This document shows positions 1 through 8,486 of a stretch of 11,688 bases of DNA, piece after piece. How positions within the stretch are numbered: position 1 is the stretch's first letter; each line of letters opens with the position of its first letter. The stretch covers positions 1-11,688 of the forward strand of contig CAYLXO010000018.1 of assembly GCA_964387965.1 (NCBI GenBank), written 5' to 3'. This DNA comes from CAITQP01 sp964387965. Its GTDB lineage: Bacteria; Patescibacteriota; Minisyncoccia; Phycocordibacterales; UBA9973. Under the pieces are notes generated by a model. That model ran no database searches and had not been told where the DNA came from. It worked only from the letters and a program-made list of their open reading frames with translations. A program made the translations under genes and the position numbers.

Positions 1-863
1 GTTGGAAAATTCATTGCAAGACATTCAGCGATTGTACTTCCAAGCCCGCCAGCAATTTGATGTTCCTCTACCGTCACAATCGAACGTGTTTCCTTAGCAA
101 GTGCAATTACTGCTTCTGTATCAAGTGGCTTGATAGTACCCATATTGAGAACTTTTACCCGTATTCCCTCTTTCTCAAGTTTTTTTGCTGCTTTCATTGC
201 ATTGTGAACAAGCGCGCCACAGGCAATCACTCCCACATGTGCAATTCCGTCTGGAGCAAAAAATACTTGTGCCTTACCAATTTCAAATGGAGTTTCTTCA
301 GTCGTAATGATAGGGCTTTTTTCACGAGCGAGTCGCAAGTAAGCTGGAATCTTTGCCTTTGCAAGAGCAAGCGTAGCCTTCTTTGCCTCGATTGCATCAC
401 ATGGAACAATCACAGTCATTCGTGGTAATACTCGCATTATTGCAATATCTTCTAGCGCTTGGTGTGTTCCTCCGTCTGGTCCAACAGATACTCCTGCGTG
501 ACTTCCGACCACAACTACTGGTTGATCATTGTATGTAACAGTAGTTCGGATTTGCTCCCAGTTTCTGCCTGGAGAAAACATTGCATACGAAGAGACAAAT
601 GGATACTTGCCCATCGCCGCCATTCCAGAGCCAACAGTCACAAGATTTTGCTCTGCAACTCCAATCTGCACAAAACGCTCAGGAAACTTATTTGCGAACA
701 AATGCATTTGTGTACTTTCAGTAAGATCAGCACAAATCCCAACAATGCTGTTATCTTGCTCACCTGCTTTCATTAGTCCTTCACCAAATCCTTTGCGGAT
801 TGGCAACTGTTCAACATCATCGTTCCAAATTTTTGGGTTAAGTTTTTGATTTGGGTTTGTCAT
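1..863 (-). CDS. Transketolase, C-terminal subunit (partial, runs off the left edge)
   Basis: This is the pyrimidine-binding plus C-terminal half of a split thiamine-diphosphate transketolase, which moves two-carbon units between sugar phosphates in the non-oxidative pentose-phosphate pathway (cytosolic). I translated 287 codons from ATG 863; there is no stop before the window edge, so the last residues are missing. Family hallmarks seen: the GVAEQN segment at residues 68-73, whose Glu71 matches the glutamate that activates the cofactor; the HAGVSVGPDGGTHQ stretch (about 123-136); and a C-terminal domain with VTVEEHQIAGGLGS near the end. It starts one base after the stop of the N-terminal subunit (TAA-T-ATG), so translation is probably coupled and the two chains should form one enzyme. 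A 1-deoxyxylulose-5-phosphate synthase or dehydrogenase E1-beta reading is less likely given the partner gene. Confidence 0.93.
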   Translation of the reverse strand, partial: MTNPNQKLNPKIWNDDVEQLPIRKGFGEGLMKAGEQDNSIVGICADLTESTQMHLFANKFPERFVQIGVAEQNLVTVGSGMAAMGKYPFVSSYAMFSPGRNWEQIRTTVTYNDQPVVVVGSHAGVSVGPDGGTHQALEDIAIMRVLPRMTVIVPCDAIEAKKATLALAKAKIPAYLRLAREKSPIITTEETPFEIGKAQVFFAPDGIAHVGVIACGALVHNAMKAAKKLEKEGIRVKVLNMGTIKPLDTEAVIALAKETRSIVTVEEHQIAGGLGSTIAECLAMNFP

Positions 864-864
864 A

Positions 865-1722
865 TTACTTCGCGTTTATTGCATCATCTATCGCTCGTAA
901 ATCAGCAAGTGCTTTTTCTGCCTGTTCTGCGTTTGGAGGCATTCCATGCCACTTGAATGCACGCTCCATGTATGACACTCCTTTTCCAGGAATTGTGTGG
1001 GCGATAATCACAACTGGCTTTTCAAAAATAGTTTTTGCGTGTTCTACCGCTTCATCAATTGCACGGAAATCATGTCCGTCTACTTCGATAACATGCCAAT
1101 TGAAACTTCGCCATTTGTCTGCAAGTGGCTCAAGTGGCATCACATCTGAAACGTATCCTTCAATTTGAATATTGTTGTAATCAATGATTGCAATAAGGTT
1201 GTGCAATTTATATTTTGCGGCAAACATAACTGCTTCCCAAATATTTCCTTCTTCGAGTTCCCCGTCAGAAAGAAGCGCGTATATATGTCGCTTTACTGTT
1301 TCTCCAAAATCCATTTTGTCAGCGAGTGCCATTCCTGCCGCTTGTGAAAGTCCTGAGCCAAGTGGACCAGAAGATGTTTCTACATATGGAAGGAACTCAC
1401 GATGTGGGTGTCCTTGCAGACGGCTTCCGAGCTTTCTGAGAGTTTTCAATTCTTCAAGTGGAAAATATCCAGCATGTGCCATAGTTGCATACAACACTGG
1501 ACAAATGTGCCCATTTGAAAGCACGAGTCTGTCACGTTCCGCCCAATCTGGACGGTGTGGATCATGACGCATTCCGTGAAAGTACAAATAAGTAAAAATA
1601 TCTGCCATTCCAAGCGGACCAGCAGAGTGACCAGATTTTGCGAGTAATAATGATTCAATAATAGACTTACGGACAGCATTGGCCGTAAGTTCGAGCTGTT
1701 TTATTTTTGAGTCGTTTAACAT
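865..1722 (-). CDS. Transketolase, N-terminal subunit
   Basis: This 285-residue protein is the ThDP-diphosphate-binding half of a split transketolase and acts with the gene immediately downstream. Motifs seen in order: SGHSAGPLG (30-38), the RDRLVLSNGH segment (63-72), QGHP (103-106), SSGPLGSGLSQAAGMALA (117-134), and the cofactor motif SDGELEEGN (152-160) ending in NN (183-184). The family usually has GDG at the start of that motif, so Ser152 is a mild variant. Its length is typical for the N-terminal subunit of the two-gene form. ATG 1722 is chosen because a perfect extended -10 (TGCTATAAT) ends 7 bases upstream of it and overlaps the stop of the preceding epimerase gene, which suggests a second, leaderless promoter inside the operon. 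GAGG lies directly against the ATG, too close to work as a ribosome binding site. Confidence 0.95.
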   Translation of the reverse strand: MLNDSKIKQLELTANAVRKSIIESLLLAKSGHSAGPLGMADIFTYLYFHGMRHDPHRPDWAERDRLVLSNGHICPVLYATMAHAGYFPLEELKTLRKLGSRLQGHPHREFLPYVETSSGPLGSGLSQAAGMALADKMDFGETVKRHIYALLSDGELEEGNIWEAVMFAAKYKLHNLIAIIDYNNIQIEGYVSDVMPLEPLADKWRSFNWHVIEVDGHDFRAIDEAVEHAKTIFEKPVVIIAHTIPGKGVSYMERAFKWHGMPPNAEQAEKALADLRAIDDAINAK

Positions 1723-1729
1723 CCTCGAG

Positions 1730-1758
1730 ATTATAGCAAAATATTTTTGAATTCAGAA
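1730..1758 (-). promoter_or_regulatory. Predicted internal extended -10 promoter for tktN
   Basis: The minus strand reads TGC-TATAAT (1738-1730), a full match to the extended -10 consensus. The hexamer 17 bases upstream (TTCTGA, 1758-1753) matches TTGACA poorly, as is allowed for extended -10 promoters. The -10 overlaps the TAA stop of the epimerase gene (1733-1731). Seven bases separate it from ATG 1722, so the predicted transcript begins at or next to the start codon. Confidence 0.55.
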
Positions 1759-2447
1759 ATTCGTTCAACTATATCTGGTGCTGCAAAAATTCCTGACCCA
1801 GAAGCCAGACGATTGGCACCTGCCTCTACGAGTCTAGGAGCTGTTTCGAGTGTAACAGAACCATCCACTGATAGTGGCAATTCAGGATATCTTGTACGTA
1901 GTGTTTTCAGATTTGTGATTACTCTTTCATCAAATGGCTGTCCTTGGTAACCAATCTTTGCGATTCCCATACACTGAACACTTTTTATAATTTTTTCATC
2001 AAGAAGCTTATATAAAACCTCGGGGTTAGTATCTGCATTGATAGCAATCGCTGGCTCAACCATTCCTGGCAACATTTTTGCAAGATCAAAAACTTCATTA
2101 TACAAATCAGAAAATGCTTCGGCATGAAAAATCACACGTGATGGACCGAGAGCCAGAAAGTCTGGCAAAAGCTTTTTTGCGTCTGCAACCATAAGATCGA
2201 GTTCAAAATCAAAATCCTCCCAGTGTGGCATTTCCATATCTCCTCGAACAATCTCTTTGTATGACTCATCCATATTGAGAGACTTATCGTACTGTGCCTT
2301 TGAAATAAATGGCCATGTTGTGCTCGGAACAAATACTCCATCACAAATATCAATCTGGACAGTAGAAACAAAACCAGCTGTCTGGTCTAGTCTCATTGCA
2401 ACATCATCATATGTTTTCTCTAGTACTGCGGGTATTATTTCAGTCAT
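1731..2447 (-). CDS. Ribulose-phosphate 3-epimerase family protein, divergent metal site
   Basis: This is a TIM-barrel protein of 238 residues that should interconvert ribulose-5-phosphate and xylulose-5-phosphate, supplying transketolase. Recognisable segments: VQIDICDGVFVP (30-41, family form IHxDxMDGxFVP), LDLMV (83-87, family form VHLMV), IFHAEA (106-111), GYQGQPF (166-172), SVDGSV (193-198) and ASGSGIF (215-221). Two of the four expected metal ligands are changed: the His of the first motif is Gln31 and the His of xHLMV is Asp84. Asp33 and Asp195 remain. A stretch of about 40 residues between the first two motifs looks longer than in the usual family. It lies 1 base after rpiB (TAA-A-ATG) and 8 bases before tktN, so operon context strongly favours the epimerase role. 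The changed ligands leave catalysis to be shown. Confidence 0.82.
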   Translation of the reverse strand: MTEIIPAVLEKTYDDVAMRLDQTAGFVSTVQIDICDGVFVPSTTWPFISKAQYDKSLNMDESYKEIVRGDMEMPHWEDFDFELDLMVADAKKLLPDFLALGPSRVIFHAEAFSDLYNEVFDLAKMLPGMVEPAIAINADTNPEVLYKLLDEKIIKSVQCMGIAKIGYQGQPFDERVITNLKTLRTRYPELPLSVDGSVTLETAPRLVEAGANRLASGSGIFAAPDIVERISEFKNILL

Positions 2448-2448
2448 T

Positions 2449-2919
2449 TTATTTATCTAGTTTACCAATTCTTCTTGCGTGGCGCTCACCGCCAGGAAAT
2501 GAAGTGGTAACAAATTTTTGTATAGCTATCTTTACTTTTTCTTCGTCTAGAAATCGTGCGCCAATAGAAAGGATATTGGCGTTGTTATGCTCTCGAAGTG
2601 AGGTAATCATATCAATCTCCTTTCCATCAGAATCCACCTGATTTGCGATGTCACCGTAATACACACCTGCACGTGCCCCTTTAATACGATTTGCACACAT
2701 TGCCTCCCCTTGTCCTGATCCTCCAAAAATAATTCCAAAACTTCCTACATCACTTGCTACCGCTTCTGCAACAGGAAAAATAAAGTCTGGATAATCATCT
2801 TCTTTATCAAACGAGAAAGGCCCTTTATCTACCACTTCATGTCCAAGTGAACCTAAATAATCCTTTATTCTAAGCTTAAGCTCATACCCTGCATGGTCAG
2901 TTCCAAGATATATCTTCAT
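2449..2919 (-). CDS. rpiB: Ribose-5-phosphate isomerase B (Ser/Glu type)
   Basis: This 156-residue cytosolic enzyme of the RpiB/LacAB family interconverts ribose-5-phosphate and ribulose-5-phosphate. It opens with MKIYLGTDHAGYELK, the family's usual N-terminus. The active-site loop reads GGSGQGEAMCANR (66-78). E. coli RpiB carries a catalytic Cys where this protein has Gly66/Gly67, while the Mycobacterium tuberculosis enzyme uses Ser and Glu in a GGSGNGE loop; here Ser68 and Glu72 match that second type. The reading frame stays open upstream to ATG 2976 inside the preceding gene, but ATG 2919 is preferred because it gives the family N-terminus and a -10-like box ends 6 bases before it. It sits 44 bases after the MEMO-family gene and 1 base before the epimerase gene. 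Confidence 0.95.
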   Translation of the reverse strand: MKIYLGTDHAGYELKLRIKDYLGSLGHEVVDKGPFSFDKEDDYPDFIFPVAEAVASDVGSFGIIFGGSGQGEAMCANRIKGARAGVYYGDIANQVDSDGKEIDMITSLREHNNANILSIGARFLDEEKVKIAIQKFVTTSFPGGERHARRIGKLDK

Positions 2920-2925
2920 AAAACT

Positions 2926-2954
2926 AGCATAACATTGATTGCGAATAATGATAA
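2926..2954 (-). promoter_or_regulatory. Predicted internal promoter for rpiB-rpe-tkt
   Basis: The minus strand carries TTATCA (2954-2949, 4/6 to TTGACA), a 17-base spacer and TGT-TATGCT (2934-2926, extended -10, 4/6 in the hexamer). Only 6 bases separate it from ATG 2919, so the transcript would be leaderless or nearly so. It could let the pentose-phosphate genes be expressed apart from the A2M/MEMO genes. The match is modest and AT-rich DNA gives chance hits. Confidence 0.4.
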
Positions 2955-2963
2955 GTTTGATGT

Positions 2964-3860
2964 CTATGTGCCCCAAAAACCAAATACGTACCCTGTTGTA
3001 TAATCGGAATTTTGCATAAGATTATTTGTATTAAGTACAGTAACGTCTTCCGTCGAAAAAGCATTAAGATTTTTCATTATTTCCATAAAGGCAACCATGC
3101 TTTTACTTGAATCAGCCGTGACAAGTGCGGCAGACTGAACATCTAAATTTTTTATTATGTTCCCGGAAACAGTGTCTATAGGACGTGCTTGGGTAGTCCC
3201 TAGGTAATGAGAAAAATCAACACTTGCAACTACGATAGTCTCCTGATCTATTTCACGAGATAGTATATCTCCCAAATCAATGGCTTGCTGTTTGGTTGTA
3301 TCTGATCGCAATATAATAGGAAGAATTTTTGCTGTAGGAAATATTTTGCTAATCAGCAAAACTTGCGCTCCTATTGAATGTTCCATTTCAAACGGCTCTT
3401 CGTGTATAGCAAGAACTCCTTTACTTTCAAGTGCTTCAGCAAGTTTCTTATCAGTTTCTACTTTGCTAAAGACTGTGAAAAAATCGTTTTTTGAAGTAGT
3501 CATCGCTGAAATACTTGCATCAATATGGTCAGGTCCGATAACGATAAAACGTTTTACAGTACTGCTAAGACTTAATTTTTTATAGATTGATGCGAGTTTT
3601 GGTATCGTTGTAGGAATATGATGCGGAACAACGATTCCGTAGACATGTGATAACGAATGAATACTGTTGTTATCGCTTGATTTTAATGCTCGCTCAACAT
3701 CCGTTGCAAATTCATTCCATTTTGAAGCATGATACTTTATCTCTCTATTGCTTGTCATGATATATGAATCCACGTAAACAGTTATCCCTATAGCAAAAAT
3801 AGGAACAAGCAAAAGTAAAGAATTTCTACTTAATCGTGATCGTATCTTCATCTGAAACAT
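2964..3860 (-). CDS. MEMO-family (AmmeMemoRadiSam system protein B-like) protein with N-terminal membrane anchor
   Basis: This 298-residue protein has a single hydrophobic segment at about residues 14-33 after a basic start (KIRSRLSRN), so it is probably anchored in the membrane with the domain outside. The rest shows the MEMO fold's signature pieces: VVPHHIPTT (77-85), IVIGPDH (106-112), EMEHSIGAQVLL (158-169), ASVDFSHYLG (212-221) and the closing YTTGYVFGFWG (287-297). In this family the His residues of PHxG, GPxH and EHS line a metal-binding pocket; here they are His80, His112 and His161. No Cys is present. The usual genomic partners (AMMECR1 and a radical-SAM protein) are absent from the window. 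Its start overlaps the 3' end of the A2M gene by 35 bases (26 if Met4, ATG 3851, is used), which implies coupled expression. Its biochemical activity is unknown; a nucleophile-cleaving or dioxygenase-like role would be speculation. Confidence 0.82.
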   Translation of the reverse strand: MFQMKIRSRLSRNSLLLLVPIFAIGITVYVDSYIMTSNREIKYHASKWNEFATDVERALKSSDNNSIHSLSHVYGIVVPHHIPTTIPKLASIYKKLSLSSTVKRFIVIGPDHIDASISAMTTSKNDFFTVFSKVETDKKLAEALESKGVLAIHEEPFEMEHSIGAQVLLISKIFPTAKILPIILRSDTTKQQAIDLGDILSREIDQETIVVASVDFSHYLGTTQARPIDTVSGNIIKNLDVQSAALVTADSSKSMVAFMEIMKNLNAFSTEDVTVLNTNNLMQNSDYTTGYVFGFWGT

Positions 3861-6800
3861 TAAAGCTAGATGGTGTGCTTATTGACTCAATTATGGCTTT
3901 ATCTGCCTTATATATACCTTTAGACACCACGCGAGCAAAGTAATAAATTGGAATATTTGTATTTCTATTTACTACAAAAGTGACCTTTTGATCATTAATT
4001 TCAAGTGGGTATATTCTTGTGCCAGAAATTCCAGAATAGAGTATATCTGCAGGTCGTAAGCCACTGGGAGCATGGTCAGTTATTTGATATACACCACCGA
4101 TCGATCCAGTATTCCATCGTGGTACAAGTTTAATCATTACAATGTCACCGTCACTAAATGTTTTTCTTGTTATACCATTCACACTATAAATACGATCTAT
4201 AGAAATATTTTTATCAAACTCATTCTTTTCTTCCTGAGCAAATTTCTTCTCGTATGAAACCGCTATGCCGAGATCCCCTACAACATCTCGAATCGACAAC
4301 GAATTTAATTCTTCTGTTGTAAGAGTAACAGTAAATGTTTCGCCATTTTTCAAAGTTTTACTTTCAGACTTATCCCGTGCAGTGAATTCGAATGAAGTAC
4401 TTTGAGTATCAGATCCCTGCAAGACTTTTTGGATATACAGTATTTGCTCAAAATTCATAAGCGTTTCTGTCGGCAAATTATTTTTTGCATATTCAAAAAA
4501 TTGTCTTGATGAAACATCTCCAATCCTTTCGAGCAAAAATGCCACACGCATCGACAAGATTGATTTCATGTCATCATTTTTTACATCAAGATATGAGTAT
4601 CCTGCTCGATTCACAACTTCTTTTGCAATTTCTTGCGCAAAATATGAACGTGCGTCTTCTTTTGCTCCAATAGCATCAAGTGCAAGTGCAACAAATATTT
4701 TATCGTCAAGAGAAAGCGACCGTTCGTACTTAATCTTTTGTATTTTAAGTAAAACTGGTTCGTTAAACGCTGCAAGACCATATAATGCTCGTGAGATACG
4801 TTTTATGTCGGCTTTGCCATTTGTTGTGGAATCATACAAGTAACGCTTCAAGCGAACTGTATTAATCATGTCGTTTTTTAGAAGATGCGCACCAATCGAT
4901 GAAAGTTCCAAATCGCTACTTGAATATGGAAACAAAGTTAATCCACCATCTTCAGACTGATACATTTCTAAACTTTTAGTTGTAGTGTTATTTTTCTCTC
5001 CGAAATAAGTTTCCAGCAACTGATTTGCCAACACCGATCCACCCTTTTGATCGATTCGCATACCCGAATCTGCATAACTTATATTTTTCAAAATATTATA
5101 AAGCTCGCCGCGCTCAAACTGACTAAAAGTAAGAGTAACGTATCCATTAGCTGATTCATTCTGAAACTTCACATTAGGAGCGTAACGGTAATGTTTTGTT
5201 ACATTACGTGTTAGATATGTATCAACAACATTTACTGTACGTTTTAAGCTATCACTCAACGTCCCTTGCTTTGCTGTAACAACAAGATCGTGTTTCCCCA
5301 ACTGCAATACTCCTAAATCAAAGTCCTGATTTGCTATTCCAGTTTTTTCTATTGTTCGTGATGGAATCAATGTACTTTCAGCTGAAAACGACACAGGCTT
5401 TCCCTCTAGAAGTCCTTTACCGAAGGCTCGTAATCTCATAATGAGTGAATCTCCGGCAAGATATGTTTTATTGAGTGTTGCATCTACAAACAGCGGTAGT
5501 GTTACAGGAATAAAATGTACATTTTTTCCAGCATACAAGTCCTTTGTGACTGCCTGTGTTGTAAGTCGCCAAGACGTAATATTGTCTGGTAACTTAAACT
5601 CAACCCGCGCCTTACCCATTGCATCAGTAACTACAGATTTATATATTGCTACTTCCTCGATTTTTGAACGCGCATTCTCGCCATTGCCACCGCCACCTCG
5701 CTCCGCTCCACCCCCGCCATACGGAGGAACATTCGATGTACGAATAATAATTTGAGAATATATATCACGATATAAAACACCCACAGGATCCTGTTCGTAT
5801 GGACTAACCGAAAATACTGCTTCATCTAAGGCAGAAATATTTACTTCAGATTTCACAGGATTTCGATTTTTATCGGTCACCTTTATTTGAAGTGATACAA
5901 CATCTCCAGGTTTATACGTTGGTTTATTTGTTGATACTTCAATATTTAACCGTCGCTCGTTTTGATCGAAAGAAATATTCTCTGGATACGAATTGTGAAA
6001 ACGTCCTCCTTCAAACCAACCCGCTGAAACAGAAATATTTGGAACAAATGATTCTTTAAAGCTTTGTTCATAGACTGGTGTATCACCCACTTGATATGAC
6101 ATAGAGCCGTTTGAAACAGTAAGGTAGATGAACTTTTTCTGTCCGTTTTCTGGAACACCTCCTGCAACTGTTTGCAATGGTATTGTTACTTTTTCACCAA
6201 TCTTATATCGTTTTTCTCTATGTATATTATTGAAGCTATACTGATTCTCCGCATACATATCGGTAGCCCCATCCACATCACCGCTGTATACATATCGAGT
6301 ATTTTTCACTATGCGCCCATCCGCATCCGAAGCTGAAAAGACAAATTTATAATTTTTACTTTTTTCTGGTGTGAAGGTAAACAGTGCAATACCGTTTGAA
6401 TTCGCGCTCAATATTTTTGTGCCCTCATCGTGTTCAATAATTTTATAATAATAGATTGGATACGTAGTTTTATTTATCGGATCATACCCTTGACCACTTT
6501 GAACTTTTACGTATTCAAGATTACTAATTGCCACGGATGTAGATATAGGTGCTGGTGCCCCTACATATTCTGTTTCATCCCAAAACGGCGCACTTCGTGA
6601 GAAATCACGAATGACTACAGCATTCGATTTTACGGTAAATGTAGTCGTGCCATTTTCAATTTTTTGGTCGATATTTTCGTAGATACGTGGGCCGAATAGT
6701 GCGACAGCACTTCCTGATTGAATATCACCCTCCTCTGCATTTTTAGGGCGAACAGTTACAAACATGTATGTAGGCCAATACGAATTTTCGGCGTTATATT

Positions 6801-6995
6801 GAGACTTTATAGAAAAAGTTCCCTGTCCATTTGCTCCGAGTGTAATCAGTCCATTTGCTCCTTTCCCGTTTGATCCATCATAAGAATCATACGTAAGTGT
6901 TGTATTGCTAACTGGTGTTCCATCAAAAAACTCTGCTTTAACATCAAAACGTATAGTATCCCCAGCAAAGGCTACATTCTTATCGGAAGAAAGAA
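3826..6995 (-). CDS. Alpha-2-macroglobulin-like protein, C-terminal part (3' of the assembly gap)
   Basis: This is the larger part (1055 residues to the TAG stop) of a bacterial alpha-2-macroglobulin, a cell-surface protease trap. The frame is open from the gap through 6766, so the Met at 6765 is internal and not a start. Seen in order: a macroglobulin beta domain with NVAFAGDTIRFDVKA; another with YKPGDVVSLQIKVTDKN; a bait-like glycine-rich, protease-accessible loop (PPYGGGGAERGGGGNGENAR); the A2M core YKSVVTDAMGKARVEFKLP followed by TSWRLTTQAVT; then a helical thioester-type domain with QSEDGGLTLFPYSSS. Where active proteins have CxEQ this one has RIDQ (codons 5058-5047), so no thioester can form. 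No Cys occurs anywhere in the visible protein. The C-terminal segment ends YYFARVVSKGIYKADKA, as in bacterial relatives. No penicillin-binding protein 1C gene, the usual partner, is nearby. Confidence 0.9.
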
Positions 6996-7095
6996 NNNNN
7001 NNNNNNNNNNNNNNNNNNNNNNNNNNNNNNNNNNNNNNNNNNNNNNNNNNNNNNNNNNNNNNNNNNNNNNNNNNNNNNNNNNNNNNNNNNNNNNN
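6996..7095. other. Assembly gap of exactly 100 Ns inside the A2M gene
   Basis: The run of Ns is exactly 100 long, the conventional placeholder for an unknown distance. The frames on its two sides do not match across 100 bases: 451 codons plus 2 bases counted from 8450, 100 Ns, then 1056 codons plus 2 bases give a total that is not a multiple of three. The protein evidence on both sides is one continuous A2M family member, so the true gap length must differ from 100 unless the gene is frameshifted. The missing part should hold the DRPxYxPG-type macroglobulin domain normally found here. Confidence 0.9.
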
Positions 7096-8432
7096 GCTCC
7101 CACTTTCACCGGATATCCATATTGTGTCTCTGCTGGAATAATCAATTCGTTGCCAGGAATTCTTGCTCTGAAAAAACCTCTCTCTTTTACGTCATATGAT
7201 TCTCCTTGTTTTTGCAAAAGAATGTCGGGTGTTTTGAACAGTAGGACACCATCGTTGTCAGTTTTACCCAGTGATACACCATTAAAGTCAACTGTGACTC
7301 CATCCAACGGATTGCCTGTTTTGCTTTCTTTTAACCACACAATTGAATTCCCTCCTGCAACAGCAGAAAAGCTTACGTTGGGATTAACTTCAAATACGGC
7401 CTGACTTTTACTTGCCCCAACAGAAAGTACTGCCAAATAATGTCCAGTCGAAAGCGTTTGAGGAGATCGTACTGTTTCAAGATATTCGTTTAACTTTTCT
7501 AGAGAAACATCTGAACTAAATATTTTCTGCGATTCTGGAAGAGTGATTGATTGACTAAAGTAATATCTCGCCCAAGGAGCATTACTACTTGCTGTGCTAA
7601 GTATTTGTACATATTCCGATGTGTCTGAAAATTTATATACACTGAGTCGTGCTGTATCAGCATGTGAAGCATTAACATCAAATAGAATTGGTGAATCTGG
7701 AGTAAATTCCATAAACTGACGATTAAATGTAACCGTCGGCACCTGCAAATCATATGATCGTCCAGTTTCAAAAGAAATAACTGTATCGTTTGATAATACG
7801 TCCTTTGTATCTTTTGCGGTAAGACCTGCTTTCAGTCTTACAGTGTAGACTGTCTGTTCTTTTAGTGGAGATTTTGGAAGAAAACGTACTGTTTGATCTA
7901 ACACATCGAACCTTCCGTCCACTGCAGGTTGAATTGAAAAAAAGTCCTCAGGATCTACTATGTTCGCTCGGTTAAATTGAATCTCAATTCCAGATGTAAT
8001 TGGAACATCAACTCCCTTATTTCCTGGAATTGAACTCACAACTGCAAATGGCGCTTTTATTTGGTATGCCCAACTAAACGGTCGACTAGCAATCGGTCCT
8101 TTTTGTATTGATAACGAATACACGCTTTCGGATTTTAGTTTTTCAAGCGGTGCGATTGTAAACTTTTTCGTATCGCCAAGAACACGAGTGACGTCAAAGT
8201 CCACATGTGGGGAAAAAGTGAGATATTTTTCAATAACTTGCGGAGACAATTCTCCAGTTGTTGAAAGAGTGAATTGCGCATTTTCAGGTACACCAGCCTC
8301 ATCAGCACCGACAGCAGTAAGAGTAAATTCAGAAATTTCTGTCTTATATACAATTTTGTGGTAAACAATAAACGATACAACTGCGATTAATAATAGTGCC
8401 CCTCCCACTACAAAAAATTTCCGCATATTCAT
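7096..8432 (-). CDS. Alpha-2-macroglobulin-like protein, N-terminal part (5' of the assembly gap)
   Basis: This is the first ~445 residues of the same A2M protein. A basic start (MNMRK) is followed by a hydrophobic segment of about 20 residues (FFVVGGALLLIAVVSFIVYH) that should anchor it in the membrane with the bulk outside; there is no lipobox Cys. Next come two bacterial Ig-like (Big_5/SbsA-type) modules, the clearer one running from FAVVSSIPGNKGVDVPITSG to a region ending in DTVISFETG. Then comes a macroglobulin-type domain with SIVWLKESKTGNPLDGVTVDF and GKTDNDGVLLFKT, typical of bacterial A2Ms before the gap-located domain. The frame is open to GTG 8450, but a CTGACA-17-TACAAT promoter places the transcript start near 8435. 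That excludes GTG 8450 and favours ATG 8432 (ATG 8426 is a close alternative). As first gene of the unit it precedes the MEMO and pentose-phosphate genes. Confidence 0.88.
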
Positions 8433-8441
8433 GATGCGATA

Positions 8442-8470
8442 ATTGTACACTGGATTTACTATAGTGTCAG
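8442..8470 (-). promoter_or_regulatory. Predicted promoter of the A2M operon
   Basis: CTGACA (8470-8465, 5/6 to TTGACA), a 17-base spacer and TACAAT (8447-8442, 5/6 to TATAAT) lie on the minus strand. The predicted start falls about 7 bases on, near 8435, giving a leader of only a few bases before ATG 8432. This is one of the best complete promoter matches in the window. Confidence 0.65.
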
Positions 8471-8486
8471 CTTATTCTATGCACGA

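Noticed and set aside
57..428. Plus-strand 123-codon open frame
   Set aside because: It is antisense to the transketolase C-terminal subunit, which has full family motifs; its Cys/Trp/Ser-rich translation is typical of a shadow frame.
2920..2976. Upstream start for RpiB at ATG 2976
   Set aside because: It adds 19 residues not seen in the family and begins inside the MEMO gene.
3826..6765. A separate 979-codon A2M gene starting at ATG 6765
   Set aside because: The frame is open and protein-like upstream of 6765 into the N run, so this Met is internal.
6972..7095. A stop for the N-terminal A2M piece at 6972
   Set aside because: It arises only from reading through 100 placeholder Ns in the wrong frame.
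8433..8450. GTG 8450 as the A2M start
   Set aside because: The predicted -10 (8447-8442) overlaps it, so it would not be in the transcript; ATG 8432 gives a normal anchor sequence.
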